Assembly: GCA_030783905.1 (NCBI GenBank)
Contig: JAQAHH010000006.1
Coordinates: forward strand, 124,001 to 188,000
From: Bisgaard Taxon 45
GTDB taxonomy: Bacteria > Pseudomonadota > Gammaproteobacteria > Enterobacterales > Pasteurellaceae
Reading direction: 5' to 3'
Length of the DNA stretch: 64,000 nt
The translations under genes and the position numbers were made by a program. The stretch's first letter is position 1. Each line of letters begins with the position of its first letter. Below are positions 9,083 to 18,337 of the stretch, piece by piece. Below the pieces are notes generated by a model that saw nothing but the letters and a program-made list of their open reading frames with translations, was not told the DNA's origin and searched no databases.

Positions 9083-10486
9083 TTATTTTAATTTTGCAAT
9101 ACCAAATCCAGTTATTCCCCATAACATCGCAAAGACAATGCCACTCCAACACAATACAGCCCAAGGTAGATAAGAGAGTGTGGCTACACCGAGTGTACCT
9201 GCCATATATGCCCCCGCTGCTGTCCAAGGTAGGATCGGCTCAATGACTGTAGCAGAGTCTTCAACGGTTCGACTGAGGTTTTTAGGATGTAATCCGCGTT
9301 CTATGTAAGCCTCTTTTAACATTTCGCCTGGAATTAAGATAGAAATTTGTCCATTACATGTCACCCCAATCATTGTTAATCCGCAAAGGATAGTCGTAAA
9401 GATTAAAGAGGCTGTTGATTTTACTAGTTTAAGCAAATAGTTGATGATCACGTCTAACGCACCGCTCAGTGACAAAATACCCGCAAAAGATAATGCACAG
9501 AAACAGATTAATAACGTTCCCATCATAGAGTTCATTCCGCCTCGATTGAGAAGTCGAGCTAAATCGGCACTAATTGGTATGTCACTTTTGATCATTGAAA
9601 CATTAAAACCGTTAACTGCACTATTGACCACATCATGTAATGAAAAGCCTTGAATAACTAATGCATTTAATATTGCAATAGCGGCTGAAAGTAGCATTAC
9701 AGGAATTGTTGGTTTTTTAGTAATGGATCCCCATAGAATAATGATGACAGGAATAATTAACAAAATGACATTAAAATGGTAAATTTGTTCTAATCCCGCA
9801 AGCATCGCTAACACCTTTTCTGGTGTTGCAACATCGTGAAAATTACCACTCATACCGTAAACAACATAAATGATCGCTGAAAGTATGAAAGAAGGTAGCG
9901 TGGTATAAAGCAAATGAGCGATATGTTCATAAAGATCAACACCCGTTGCAGCTGAAGCGATGTTTGTTGTATCGGATAATGGCGATAATTTATCTCCAAA
10001 ATATGCACCCGCAACGACTGCGCCTGCCGTTGCTGCTAAATTCGCATCTAATCCGATTGCCACGCCCATAAAGGCAACGCCAACAGTGCCAGCCGATCCC
10101 CAAGATGTACCAGTACAAACAGATACAATAGAGGTTAAAACAAGTGCGGTGATATATAAGAATTGAGGGTCGATAATTTTTAAACCGTAATAAATCATCA
10201 TGGGGATTGTACCGCCAGCAATCCAAGTACCGATTAATAATCCAACAGTAATTAAAATTAACAATGCGGGCATTGTTTTAGCTATTTTAGCTGCGATCGC
10301 GTTTAAGATATCGCTGTAATTGTACCCTAAATGTTTTACTAAAAATCCAGCAAAGACACAGGAAATTACCATCAATGGTTCAGGCGGTAAGTCAAAGAAT
10401 GCATAACCTAGACCTAATAGAACCAACATAACTAATATAGGAGATAAAGCTTGTGGTAATGTGGGGGTTTTTATTTCATTATTCAT
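9083..10486 (-). CDS. nhaC: NhaC-family antiporter/transporter
   Basis: A 467-residue integral membrane protein of the NhaC family with about a dozen hydrophobic segments and family-typical stretches such as VCTGTSWGSAGTVG (about residue 125), GAYFGDKLSPLSDTTN (about 161) and the late GQISILIPGEM. NhaC proteins were named as Na+/H+ antiporters, but family members also carry organic solutes such as malate/lactate or amino acids. It overlaps the malY stop by 8 bases, so the pair is co-translated; this pairing hints at an amino-acid or sulphur-compound substrate, which is inference. The symbol denotes the family only. Confidence 0.8.
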   Translation of the reverse strand: MNNEIKTPTLPQALSPILVMLVLLGLGYAFFDLPPEPLMVISCVFAGFLVKHLGYNYSDILNAIAAKIAKTMPALLILITVGLLIGTWIAGGTIPMMIYYGLKIIDPQFLYITALVLTSIVSVCTGTSWGSAGTVGVAFMGVAIGLDANLAATAGAVVAGAYFGDKLSPLSDTTNIASAATGVDLYEHIAHLLYTTLPSFILSAIIYVVYGMSGNFHDVATPEKVLAMLAGLEQIYHFNVILLIIPVIIILWGSITKKPTIPVMLLSAAIAILNALVIQGFSLHDVVNSAVNGFNVSMIKSDIPISADLARLLNRGGMNSMMGTLLICFCALSFAGILSLSGALDVIINYLLKLVKSTASLIFTTILCGLTMIGVTCNGQISILIPGEMLKEAYIERGLHPKNLSRTVEDSATVIEPILPWTAAGAYMAGTLGVATLSYLPWAVLCWSGIVFAMLWGITGFGIAKLK

Positions 10487-11669
10487 GATTAAGCTCCTCT
10501 TGCATTAATAACGCTAGACCTTGTTTCATTCTTTCCAAACTCTCTTTTAATAAAGCACGTGGCATAGCGACATTCATTCTAAAAAAAGACAGACCTTCTT
10601 TACCGAAATCACTTCCCCAAGACACTTCAATATGGGATAAATCAAGAAACCAATGTCTCAATTTTTCTTCACTGATCTGTAGCTTGCTATAATTAACCCA
10701 AATAAGATAAGTTCCTTCACTGTTTATCATCTCTAATTGTGGTATCTCCTGGGTGAAAAAGTTTTTGACAATCAATTTGTTATGAAAAATATAATCTCTT
10801 AATTCATCAAGCCAGTCGTCACAATATTGATAGGCAATCTGAAGTGCTGGAATGGAAAAGAAATTTGGATTATGCATACCTAAAGCTTGCATATGGCCTT
10901 GAAATTTATCTCTGACATTTTTATTGCAAATAAGTAAATTGGAAATTTCTAGTCCGGGGATATTGAATGTTTTGGCGGGCGATGTACAAATGATAGAATG
11001 TTTTTCAACATATGAGCTTATTGCCGAAATGATGATATGTTTTCTACCAGAAAAATCGAAATCAGCATGAACATCATCAGATAAAATAAACACACCATAT
11101 TTTTCAGCTAACGTAGCAATTCGTTGTAAATCACGATGTGACCAGACGGTACCGGTTGGATTATGTGGTGAGATTAAAATAAAAGTTTTGGCTATTTGGA
11201 AACATTTTTCTAATTGAGAGAAATCAATCGTATATTTGCCTGCTTGATAAATTAATGCACAAGGTTCAACTGTTCGCTTATTTAATAAGATAGCGTTGAC
11301 AATAGGCGCATATGAAGGTGTTAGAACAGCGATACGCTCTGTTGGAGAAGTAAACTCTTTAATATAAATAGAAATCGCTTGAATGATTCTCGGGCAAAAA
11401 ATAATGTGCTCATTTGCGATCTCATACTGATAATGGCGAAGTAAATATCTTCTTACAATATTATGATAATTATCAGGTAATACCGTATAGCCATAGATTC
11501 CTGTTCTATTTTGTTTTGCTAAATAATTGATGAGCATTTGAGGCGCAGGTAAATCCATATCTGCAACAGACATTGAAATCATATCCTTGCCGTATTTACG
11601 AGTAATTGCCCATTTAGCACTATGACAATCTGATCTATCAGTAAAAACATCAAACAAATTATCCGTCAT
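10479..11669 (-). CDS. MalY/PatB-type PLP-dependent C-S beta-lyase
   Basis: A 396-residue fold-type I aminotransferase-like protein of the MalY/PatB group. The start MTDNLFDVFTDRSDCHSAKWA resembles the family N-terminus, the SPHNPTGTVW segment is the cofactor-binding motif, and SPAKTFNIPG holds the Schiff-base lysine. Characterised relatives cleave cystathionine or other beta C-S bonds to pyruvate, ammonia and a thiol. It leads a two-gene operon with nhaC and is divergent from xylA, whose control region it shares. Aminotransferase activity is a less likely alternative. Confidence 0.82.
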   Translation of the reverse strand: MTDNLFDVFTDRSDCHSAKWAITRKYGKDMISMSVADMDLPAPQMLINYLAKQNRTGIYGYTVLPDNYHNIVRRYLLRHYQYEIANEHIIFCPRIIQAISIYIKEFTSPTERIAVLTPSYAPIVNAILLNKRTVEPCALIYQAGKYTIDFSQLEKCFQIAKTFILISPHNPTGTVWSHRDLQRIATLAEKYGVFILSDDVHADFDFSGRKHIIISAISSYVEKHSIICTSPAKTFNIPGLEISNLLICNKNVRDKFQGHMQALGMHNPNFFSIPALQIAYQYCDDWLDELRDYIFHNKLIVKNFFTQEIPQLEMINSEGTYLIWVNYSKLQISEEKLRHWFLDLSHIEVSWGSDFGKEGLSFFRMNVAMPRALLKESLERMKQGLALLMQEELNHE

Positions 11670-11747
11670 ACATGTTCTCCAATATTGGATTTATATAAAC
11701 TTTAGAACTTGAGGTAGATTGTTGGAATTGTTAAATCTGGTATTTCT

Positions 11748-11815
11748 ATTACGTTTTTTCTTTTTTGTGATATAAGCCACAATAACCAATAATCTTAATT
11801 GTTAAGTGAAATAAC
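11748..11815 (+). repeat. 68-bp xyl control element, copy B (upstream of xylA)
   Basis: Second copy of the element at 8936-9003, same length and same orientation. The first 48 bases differ at only two positions; the remaining 20 bases are more divergent. It sits between the divergent malY and xylA genes. Confidence 0.9.
11766..11781. promoter_or_regulatory. CRP-like site upstream of xylA
   Basis: TGTGA-TATAAG-CCACA, 9 of 10 defined consensus bases, about 110 bases ahead of the xylA start. The AT-rich bases to its right are the probable XylR-binding region, since xylA is XylR-activated in relatives; no precise XylR motif could be defined. Confidence 0.7.
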
Positions 11816-11883
11816 GTAATTGATCCTCCCATTGTTTTACTAAATCATGTCTCTGAAACTTATTTGTTCAGGAGAAATCATTT

Positions 11884-13206
11884 ATGGCCACTTACTTCGA
11901 CAAAATTGAAAAAGTAAATTATGAAGGTGTAACTTCATCTAATCCGTTTGCATATAAGCATTATGATGCTAATCAAGTTATTTTAGGTAAGACGATGGCT
12001 GAACACTTACGTTTAGCTGTCTGTTATTGGCACACTTTCTGTTGGACAGGGAATGATATGTTCGGTGTCGGTTCTTTCGATCGTTGTTGGCAGAAGGCGA
12101 GTGATTCATTAGCAGGTGCAAAACAAAAAGCAGATATCGCTTTTGAATTTTTCAGTAAATTAGGCATACCTTATTATTGTTTTCATGATGTTGATGTTGC
12201 GCCAGAAGGCCATTCATTTAAAGAATATTTGTTGAACTTTAATACAATGATCGATGTTTTAGCGCAGAAACAAGAAGAAACAGGCGTCAAATTGTTGTGG
12301 GGTACTGCAAATTGTTTTACACACCCCCGTTATATGTCTGGTGCTGCAACAAATCCGAATCCAGAAGTTTTTGCTTGGGCTGCTGCACAAGTATTTACTG
12401 CCATGGGGGCAACTCAGCGTTTAGGTGGTGAAAATTATGTTTTGTGGGGAGGACGTGAAGGATATGAAACGTTATTAAATACCAATTTAAAACAGGAGCG
12501 AGAGCAAATTGGACGTTTCATGCAAATGGTGGTTGAGCATAAATATAAAATCGGTTTTAACGGGACTTTGCTGATTGAACCAAAGCCACAAGAGCCAACG
12601 AAACATCAATATGACTATGATGTGGCGACCGTTTATGGCTTTTTAAAGCAGTTTGGTTTGGAAAAAGAAATTAAAGTGAATATTGAAGCTAATCACGCAA
12701 CATTAGCTGGACACACTTTCCAGCATGAAGTCGCCATGGCTACAGCGTTAGATATTTTTGGTTCTATTGATGCAAATCGTGGTGATCCACAATTAGGTTG
12801 GGATACAGATCAATTCCCTAATAGCGTAGAAGAAAACACGTTGGTCATATATGAAATTCTCAAAGCAGGGGGCTTTACAACCGGTGGTTTTAATTTTGAT
12901 GCTAAAATTCGTCGGCAGAGTACGGATCCTTACGATTTATTTCATGGACATATTGGCGCGATTGATGTACTTGCCTTATCACTAAAATGTGCGGCGAAAA
13001 TGCTTGAAGAACAAGCTTTACAAAAAGTCGTCAATCAACGTTATGCTGGTTGGGCATCATCGCTTGGTCAACAAATCTTACTAGGTCAAACTTCGTTAGC
13101 TGAGCTGGCTCAGCGAGTAGAAGTGCAGGGATTCGATCCACAACCTATTTCGGGTCAACAAGAATATTTGGAAAACCTCGTTAATCACTATATTTTCAGT
13201 AAATAG
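11884..13206 (+). CDS. xylA: Xylose isomerase
   Basis: A 440-residue class II xylose isomerase, identical in length to E. coli XylA. It converts D-xylose to D-xylulose in the cytoplasm using divalent metals. Visible signatures include [12 protein letters not shown]-like [13 protein letters not shown] (catalytic histidine, about residue 101), [18 protein letters not shown] (metal-binding glutamate) and [17 protein letters not shown]. The start is preceded by CAGGAG. It is the first gene of the xylA-xylB unit and is divergent from malY. Confidence 0.96.
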   Translation: MATYFDKIEKVNYEGVTSSNPFAYKHYDANQVILGKTMAEHLRLAVCYWHTFCWTGNDMFGVGSFDRCWQKASDSLAGAKQKADIAFEFFSKLGIPYYCFHDVDVAPEGHSFKEYLLNFNTMIDVLAQKQEETGVKLLWGTANCFTHPRYMSGAATNPNPEVFAWAAAQVFTAMGATQRLGGENYVLWGGREGYETLLNTNLKQEREQIGRFMQMVVEHKYKIGFNGTLLIEPKPQEPTKHQYDYDVATVYGFLKQFGLEKEIKVNIEANHATLAGHTFQHEVAMATALDIFGSIDANRGDPQLGWDTDQFPNSVEENTLVIYEILKAGGFTTGGFNFDAKIRRQSTDPYDLFHGHIGAIDVLALSLKCAAKMLEEQALQKVVNQRYAGWASSLGQQILLGQTSLAELAQRVEVQGFDPQPISGQQEYLENLVNHYIFSK

Positions 13207-13211
13207 ATCAT

Positions 13212-13254
13212 AAAAGTGCGGTATAATTTTTGTTATATTTTATACCGCACTTTT
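13212..13254 (+). terminator. Perfect uptake-word inverted repeat between xylA and xylB
   Basis: AAAAGTGCGGTATAA (13212-13226) and TTATACCGCACTTTT (13240-13254) form a perfect 15-bp stem with a 13-base loop and a trailing T run. Each arm carries one uptake word (13214-13222 and 13244-13252). It directly abuts the GGGGGAAAG ribosome-binding site of xylB, so it may attenuate xylB or protect the xylA mRNA end. Confidence 0.85.
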
Positions 13255-13268
13255 TTGGGGGAAAGAAT

Positions 13269-14738
13269 ATGTATATCGGCATTGATTGTGGTACACAAGG
13301 CACGAAGGTTATCGTACTAGATAGCCAGCAGAAAAAGGTGATTGGTGTAGGTTATGCCAGTCATCAGATTATCGAGAACAGCGATGGGCGCCGTGAGCAG
13401 CAACCTCAGTGGTGGACAGCAGCCTTAGTCGAGGCATTTCAACAAGCGATAAAACTTGCTCAAATTGAACCGCACTTGATTAAAGGGATCGGGGTATCAG
13501 GACAACAACACGGCTTGGTGATGTTAGATAACAATGATCTCCCCTTATATAACGCCAAACTGTGGTGCGATACCGAAACAGCGCCAGAAAATGCAGAATT
13601 TATCCAATTACTGGGTGGGCAAGAAAAAGCGTTCTCGCAATTAGGTATCATGCCGCAAACGGGCTACACCGCGTCAAAAATTTTATGGTTTAGAAAACAC
13701 TATCCTGAACAATATCGCCGTATAGCTAAAATCATGCTCCCACATGATTATCTGAATTATTGGCTAACGGGACATTTTTGTATGGAATATGGTGATGCCT
13801 CAGGGACAGGTTATTTTGATGTGGTGCAACGTCAGTGGCATCTCGAGGCGTTCAAATTACTGGCGCCAGAATTAGACCCACATCAAGTTTTACCGCCATT
13901 ACGTTCTGCCCAACAAAAGATTGGTCAGGTACGTGCTGAAATTGCCGCCCTATTAGGCTTATCAGAAAATGTTATTGTGTCCACGGGTGGTGGCGATAAT
14001 ATGATGGGGGCGATTGGGACGGGCAATATTCAGCAAGGCATCGTCACCATGAGTTTAGGCACATCGGGTACGCTTTATGCTTATACCGATAAGCCACTGT
14101 TGGATTTACCGATTGAAATTGCGAATTTCTGTTCTAGTACAGATGGCTGGTTACCGTTGGTGTGCGTGATGAACATGACCTCCGCCAATAAAAATTTAAT
14201 GGATTTGTTGCAGATTGATGTGGCTAAATTTAACGAACTCATTCAACAAAGCCCAATTGGCGCAGAAGGTATTACTATTCTGCCTTTCTTCAATGGTGAG
14301 CGTGTGCCTCCTCTACCCCAAGCGAAAGCCGGTATCTTAGGTTTAGATGCTGCTAATTTTACCCAGCCGAATTTATGTCGAGCGATGATGGAAGCCGCTA
14401 GTTTTACTTTACGTTATGGCTTAGATTTATTCCGTCAGGCAGGCTTATCAACGTCACAAATCCGCTTAATTGGTGGTGGGGCGAAAAGTGCGGTTTGGCG
14501 TCAAATGATTGCGGATATCATGAATACTGAAGTGGTTTGTTTGAAAGAAGACGAAGCTGCCGCACTCGGTGGCGCAATCCAAGCCATGTGGTCGAATGGT
14601 GAAGGGGAGTTAGCTGATTTATGTCACGCCTTTGTGCATCTTGATGCCACTTCACGTGTACAACCTAATCCAAAAAGTGCGGTGGAATATGAGAAAGTTT
14701 ATGCGAGATATGTGGAGAAGTTAAAACAATACTATTAA
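13269..14738 (+). CDS. xylB: Xylulokinase
   Basis: A 489-residue FGGY-family kinase that phosphorylates D-xylulose to xylulose-5-phosphate, feeding the pentose phosphate pathway. The N-terminal YIGIDCGTQGTKV phosphate loop, the GVSGQQHG segment, the middle STGGGDNMMGAIGTG motif and the C-terminal RLIGGGAKSAVWRQM signature are present. The ATG at 13269 is preferred over 13230, because GGGGGAAAG lies just before it and the protein then begins MYIGIDCGT as in relatives. Three uptake words lie within or beside the gene. Confidence 0.95.
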   Translation: MYIGIDCGTQGTKVIVLDSQQKKVIGVGYASHQIIENSDGRREQQPQWWTAALVEAFQQAIKLAQIEPHLIKGIGVSGQQHGLVMLDNNDLPLYNAKLWCDTETAPENAEFIQLLGGQEKAFSQLGIMPQTGYTASKILWFRKHYPEQYRRIAKIMLPHDYLNYWLTGHFCMEYGDASGTGYFDVVQRQWHLEAFKLLAPELDPHQVLPPLRSAQQKIGQVRAEIAALLGLSENVIVSTGGGDNMMGAIGTGNIQQGIVTMSLGTSGTLYAYTDKPLLDLPIEIANFCSSTDGWLPLVCVMNMTSANKNLMDLLQIDVAKFNELIQQSPIGAEGITILPFFNGERVPPLPQAKAGILGLDAANFTQPNLCRAMMEAASFTLRYGLDLFRQAGLSTSQIRLIGGGAKSAVWRQMIADIMNTEVVCLKEDEAAALGGAIQAMWSNGEGELADLCHAFVHLDATSRVQPNPKSAVEYEKVYARYVEKLKQYY

Positions 14739-14759
14739 GCTTGTGATTGAAACAATGGA

Positions 14760-14798
14760 ACAGATTAAATAAACGTGATATTTAATCTGTTTTTGTTT
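14760..14798 (+). terminator. Terminator after xylB
   Basis: ACAGATTAAATA (14760-14771) and TATTTAATCTGT (14779-14790) form a perfect 12-bp stem followed by TTTTGTTTTT. Confidence 0.85.
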
Positions 14799-14952
14799 TT
14801 CTGAGCGAAACTTGAAGAGGATTTTCCCTATCTCACTTAGGCTATTTTACCTCAGAATCGCTTTATAATTCTTTATGCAAACCCCACTCAGTGATAAACT
14901 AAGCCACAATTTTTTCGATTTATAAACCGTTTTTCATTTAACAGGTATCTCA

Positions 14953-16668
14953 ATGCGTACAAGTCAATATTTATTCTCAACCTTAAAAGAAACGCCTGCT
15001 GAGGCGAGTATTGTTAGCCATCAATTAATGTTACGTGCGGGCATGATTCGTCCGTTAGCATCGGGGCTCTATACTTGGTTGCCGACCGGGTTGCGTGTCT
15101 TAAATAAAGTAGAAAAGATTATCCGTGAAGAAATGGATAAAAGCGGTGCGTTAGAAGTGAAAATGGCGGTCACGCAACCAGCAGAATTATGGCAAGAGTC
15201 TGGTCGTTGGGAAGAATATGGTCCGGAGTTATTGCGTTTTAAAGATCGTGGCGAGCGTGATTTTGTGATTGGACCAACCAATGAAGAAGTGATTACCGAC
15301 TTAGTGCGCCGTGAATTGAGTTCTTACAAGCAGTTACCACTCAATTTATACCACATCCAAACCAAATTCCGTGATGAAGTACGTCCTCGTTTTGGGGTGA
15401 TGCGTTCGCGTGAGTTTGTCATGAAGGATGCCTATTCTTTCCATACCACTCATGAATGTTTGCAAAATACCTATGAGGTGATGTATGAAACCTATTCTAA
15501 TATTTTCACCCGTCTAGGCTTAGACTTCCGTGCAGTGCAAGCGGACACGGGTTCGATTGGCGGTAGCGCATCTCATGAATTCCAAGTGTTGGCACAAAGT
15601 GGGGAAGATGATGTGGTGTTTTCCACCGAGTCAGATTTCGCAGCAAACATTGAATTAGCAGAAGCAGTTGCATTAGGCGAACGTGGTGTAGCGACAGAAG
15701 CATTACATTTAGTCGATACACCAAATGCGAAAACCATTGCCGAATTGGTGGAGCAGTTTAATCAACCCATTGAGAAAACCGTGAAGACCTTAGTAGTACA
15801 CGCGACAGAAGAAAGCGGTCATAAATTAGTGGCGTTATTAGTACGTGGTGATCACGAGTTAAACGAAATTAAAGCGGAAAAAGTCGATATCGTGGCAAGC
15901 CCGTTACAATTCGCTACAGACGAAGAAATTCGTGCGGTGGTGGGCGCGGGTACGGGCTCACTGGGTCCGATTAATTTACCAATGCCGATAGTGATTGATC
16001 GCACCGTCGCCAATATGGATAACTTCTCTGCAGGGGCGAATCAAGACGGTAAACATTATTTTGGTATTAACTGGGAACGTGATTTACCTGTGCCACACAT
16101 TGCGGATTTGCGTAATGTGGTAGAAGGGGATCCAAGTCCAGACGGTAAAGGTGTGCTACAAATCAAACGTGGCATTGAAGTGGGGCATATTTTCCAATTA
16201 GGTACTAAATATTCTGCAGCGATGAATGCGACGGTACAAGGGGAAGATGGTCGTCCACAAACCATGATTATGGGGTGTTATGGCATTGGGGTGACCCGTG
16301 TGATTGCCGCTGCGATTGAACAGCATCACGATGAGCGAGGTATTATTTGGCCAGACAATATTGCCCCGTTTAAAGTAGCGATTGTGCCGATGAATATGTA
16401 TAAATCCGAAAGCGTGCAACAATTTGCCGAAGAATTATACCGCACTTTAACCACACAAGGCGTGGACGTGATTTTTGATGATCGTAAAGAACGCCCAGGT
16501 GTGATGTTTGCGGATATGGAATTGATTGGCGTGCCACATATGATTGTGATTGGTGAGAAAAATCTTGAGAAAGGCGAAATTGAATATAAACATCGTCGTT
16601 CAGGGGAAAAAGAAATGATTGCTAAAGATCAATTATTAGACGTGTTAAAGGCGAAATTCACCAACTAA
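14953..16668 (+). CDS. proS: Prolyl-tRNA synthetase
   Basis: A 571-residue class IIa synthetase that charges tRNA-Pro. The N-terminus [18 protein letters not shown], the motif 2 region ([17 protein letters not shown], about residue 138), the inserted editing domain (about residues 220-405) and the C-terminal anticodon-binding domain are in the bacterial order. The length equals that of E. coli ProS (572). It is a single-gene unit between the xyl and hexuronate clusters and ends just before a bidirectional terminator. Confidence 0.97.
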   Translation: MRTSQYLFSTLKETPAEASIVSHQLMLRAGMIRPLASGLYTWLPTGLRVLNKVEKIIREEMDKSGALEVKMAVTQPAELWQESGRWEEYGPELLRFKDRGERDFVIGPTNEEVITDLVRRELSSYKQLPLNLYHIQTKFRDEVRPRFGVMRSREFVMKDAYSFHTTHECLQNTYEVMYETYSNIFTRLGLDFRAVQADTGSIGGSASHEFQVLAQSGEDDVVFSTESDFAANIELAEAVALGERGVATEALHLVDTPNAKTIAELVEQFNQPIEKTVKTLVVHATEESGHKLVALLVRGDHELNEIKAEKVDIVASPLQFATDEEIRAVVGAGTGSLGPINLPMPIVIDRTVANMDNFSAGANQDGKHYFGINWERDLPVPHIADLRNVVEGDPSPDGKGVLQIKRGIEVGHIFQLGTKYSAAMNATVQGEDGRPQTMIMGCYGIGVTRVIAAAIEQHHDERGIIWPDNIAPFKVAIVPMNMYKSESVQQFAEELYRTLTTQGVDVIFDDRKERPGVMFADMELIGVPHMIVIGEKNLEKGEIEYKHRRSGEKEMIAKDQLLDVLKAKFTN

Positions 16669-16685
16669 GTCGAAGAATAGACAAC

Positions 16686-16715
16686 AAAAAATGCGAGTAA
16701 ATCACTCGCATTTTT
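16686..16715. terminator. Bidirectional terminator between proS and eda
   Basis: AAAAATGCGAGT and ACTCGCATTTTT form a perfect 12-bp stem with T runs on both strands, serving the convergent proS and eda. The 30-bp block reappears with two loop changes at 26140-26169 at the other end of the hexuronate cluster. Confidence 0.9.
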
Positions 16716-16729
16716 ATTTGATAGGGTCA

Positions 16730-17368
16730 TTACTTAACTTTGTCTAAAACTTCACGAACTAAACGTCCAATTTCCTCCCAATTTTTCTCTTGAATTAATT
16801 TTTTTTCTACAAACCAAGAACCACCACAAGCGACAACATTTGGAATCGCTAAATACTCTTGAATGTTATGTAAACTAATTCCCCCTGTTGGCATAATTTG
16901 TAATTGTGCATAAGGACCCAGTAAGGCTTTAATCATTCTTACGCCACCAGAAGCTTCGGCTGGGAAGAATTTTACTGCTGTAATGCCCATTTCAAGCGCT
17001 GCTTCAATCGACATTGGATTGTTGATACCTGGTGTTATAGGAAGTTGTAATGTTTGGCAAAGTTTGACAATGTTAGGATTAAAACCTGGTGTAACAATAA
17101 AATCGGCACCTGCATTTTTAGCTTGGATGACTTGTTCTGATGTAAGTACCGTACCTGCCGCAATTAATATATCTGGGTAATGTTGACGAACTAAACGGAT
17201 TGCTTGTTCTGCTGCTGCAGATCGAAAAGTGATCTCTGCAACAGGTAAGCCATTTTTTGCTAAAGTTTCTACTAAGGGTAAAATTGCCTCTGCTTCTTCT
17301 ACTGCAATAACTGGCACAACTTTAATTGTTCTTAACTTTTCAATAATTTGAGCAGTATTATATTTCAT
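16730..17368 (-). CDS. eda: KDPG (2-keto-3-deoxy-6-phosphogluconate) aldolase
   Basis: A 212-residue class I aldolase that splits KDPG to pyruvate and glyceraldehyde-3-phosphate, the last step of hexuronate breakdown. The Schiff-base lysine lies in TAVKFFPAEASGG (about residue 135), and the PVIAVEEAE segment, the AGTVLT loop and the GGI phosphate loop (MPTGGISL) are intact. It is the distal gene of the minus-strand hexuronate operon, 18 bases after kdgK. Confidence 0.95.
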   Translation of the reverse strand: MKYNTAQIIEKLRTIKVVPVIAVEEAEAILPLVETLAKNGLPVAEITFRSAAAEQAIRLVRQHYPDILIAAGTVLTSEQVIQAKNAGADFIVTPGFNPNIVKLCQTLQLPITPGINNPMSIEAALEMGITAVKFFPAEASGGVRMIKALLGPYAQLQIMPTGGISLHNIQEYLAIPNVVACGGSWFVEKKLIQEKNWEEIGRLVREVLDKVK

Positions 17369-17386
17369 AGATATCCTTAAATATGA

Positions 17387-18328
17387 TTAGTTGAATTTAT
17401 TTATTAGATGAGCTGTTAGTGATTTGTCGATAATTGCACCTTGATGCTGAATGACGAGCCTTGCTAATTGATGACCTTGTTCACAGCAAGCATATAATGC
17501 CTTGTCTTGTAAGTAACCATTAAGAAAACCAGCATTAAATGCATCGCCTGCGGAAGTTGTATCAACAATATTTTTGACTTCTTGTGTTGGTACTACGTAT
17601 TGATTGCCACGATGATCACTAAAAATTGCTCCAGATTTTCCTTGTTTGACAACGACATCTTTAGCTCCCATTTGTTTTAAGCGCTTGATGGTATCGATCG
17701 CATTTTTATCTTGCCAAATTGCGTGCTCGTCCTCGAATGTGACTAATGCCAGATCAACAATAGGTAAAAGTGCGGTATAAATTTCTTGTGTTTTTTCTTG
17801 TGATTCCCAAAGTGCAGGGCGGTAATTACTATCAAAAGCAATTTTTACACCTTGTTTTGCAAGTACAGTTAATTCTGTAAGCAATGACATTCTGTCATTA
17901 TCAGGTAAAATGGCTAATGAAATGCCACTTAAGTAAATCATATCTACAGTTATTAGTGCTTCAAATACTTTTTTAATATCAATATGTTGTAACAAATAAC
18001 GAGCAGCAGATTGATTTCGCCAATATAAAAATGTTCGCTCACCTTGCGCATCCAATTGAATTAAATACAGGCCTGCGTGCCGTTTCGGGTCACGCAGTAC
18101 CCAATTGGTATTGATACCATCAGCTTGCCAATGCTCAATCATTTGTTGGCTAAGTTTATCAGTTCCCATTGCTGAGATATACTGTACTTCAAGTGCTGTT
18201 GATGGTGTGATACGCGTTAAATAGGTTGCGGTATTTAGTGTATCCCCACCATAGGTTTGGTACATGTGACCAAATGCCTCGCCATTTAGCTCAATCATAC
18301 ATTCACCAATAATTGCTATTTTTTTCAT
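17387..18328 (-). CDS. kdgK: 2-keto-3-deoxygluconate kinase
   Basis: A 313-residue PfkB-family kinase. It starts MKKIAIIGECMIELNGE, the typical KdgK N-terminus, and carries the C-terminal DTTSAGDAFNAGF signature with the catalytic aspartate. It converts 2-keto-3-deoxygluconate to KDPG, linking UxuA to Eda. It sits nine bases from uxaC, so it is part of the same transcript. One uptake word (AAGTGCGGT) lies in the gene near 17769. Confidence 0.93.
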   Translation of the reverse strand: MKKIAIIGECMIELNGEAFGHMYQTYGGDTLNTATYLTRITPSTALEVQYISAMGTDKLSQQMIEHWQADGINTNWVLRDPKRHAGLYLIQLDAQGERTFLYWRNQSAARYLLQHIDIKKVFEALITVDMIYLSGISLAILPDNDRMSLLTELTVLAKQGVKIAFDSNYRPALWESQEKTQEIYTALLPIVDLALVTFEDEHAIWQDKNAIDTIKRLKQMGAKDVVVKQGKSGAIFSDHRGNQYVVPTQEVKNIVDTTSAGDAFNAGFLNGYLQDKALYACCEQGHQLARLVIQHQGAIIDKSLTAHLINKFN

Positions 18329-18337
18329 AGATTTTCC

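Noticed and set aside
9083-11669. malY-nhaC considered as a transposon cargo
   Set aside because: No transposase, terminal inverted repeats or short target duplication was seen; the only flanking repeat is the 68-bp control element.
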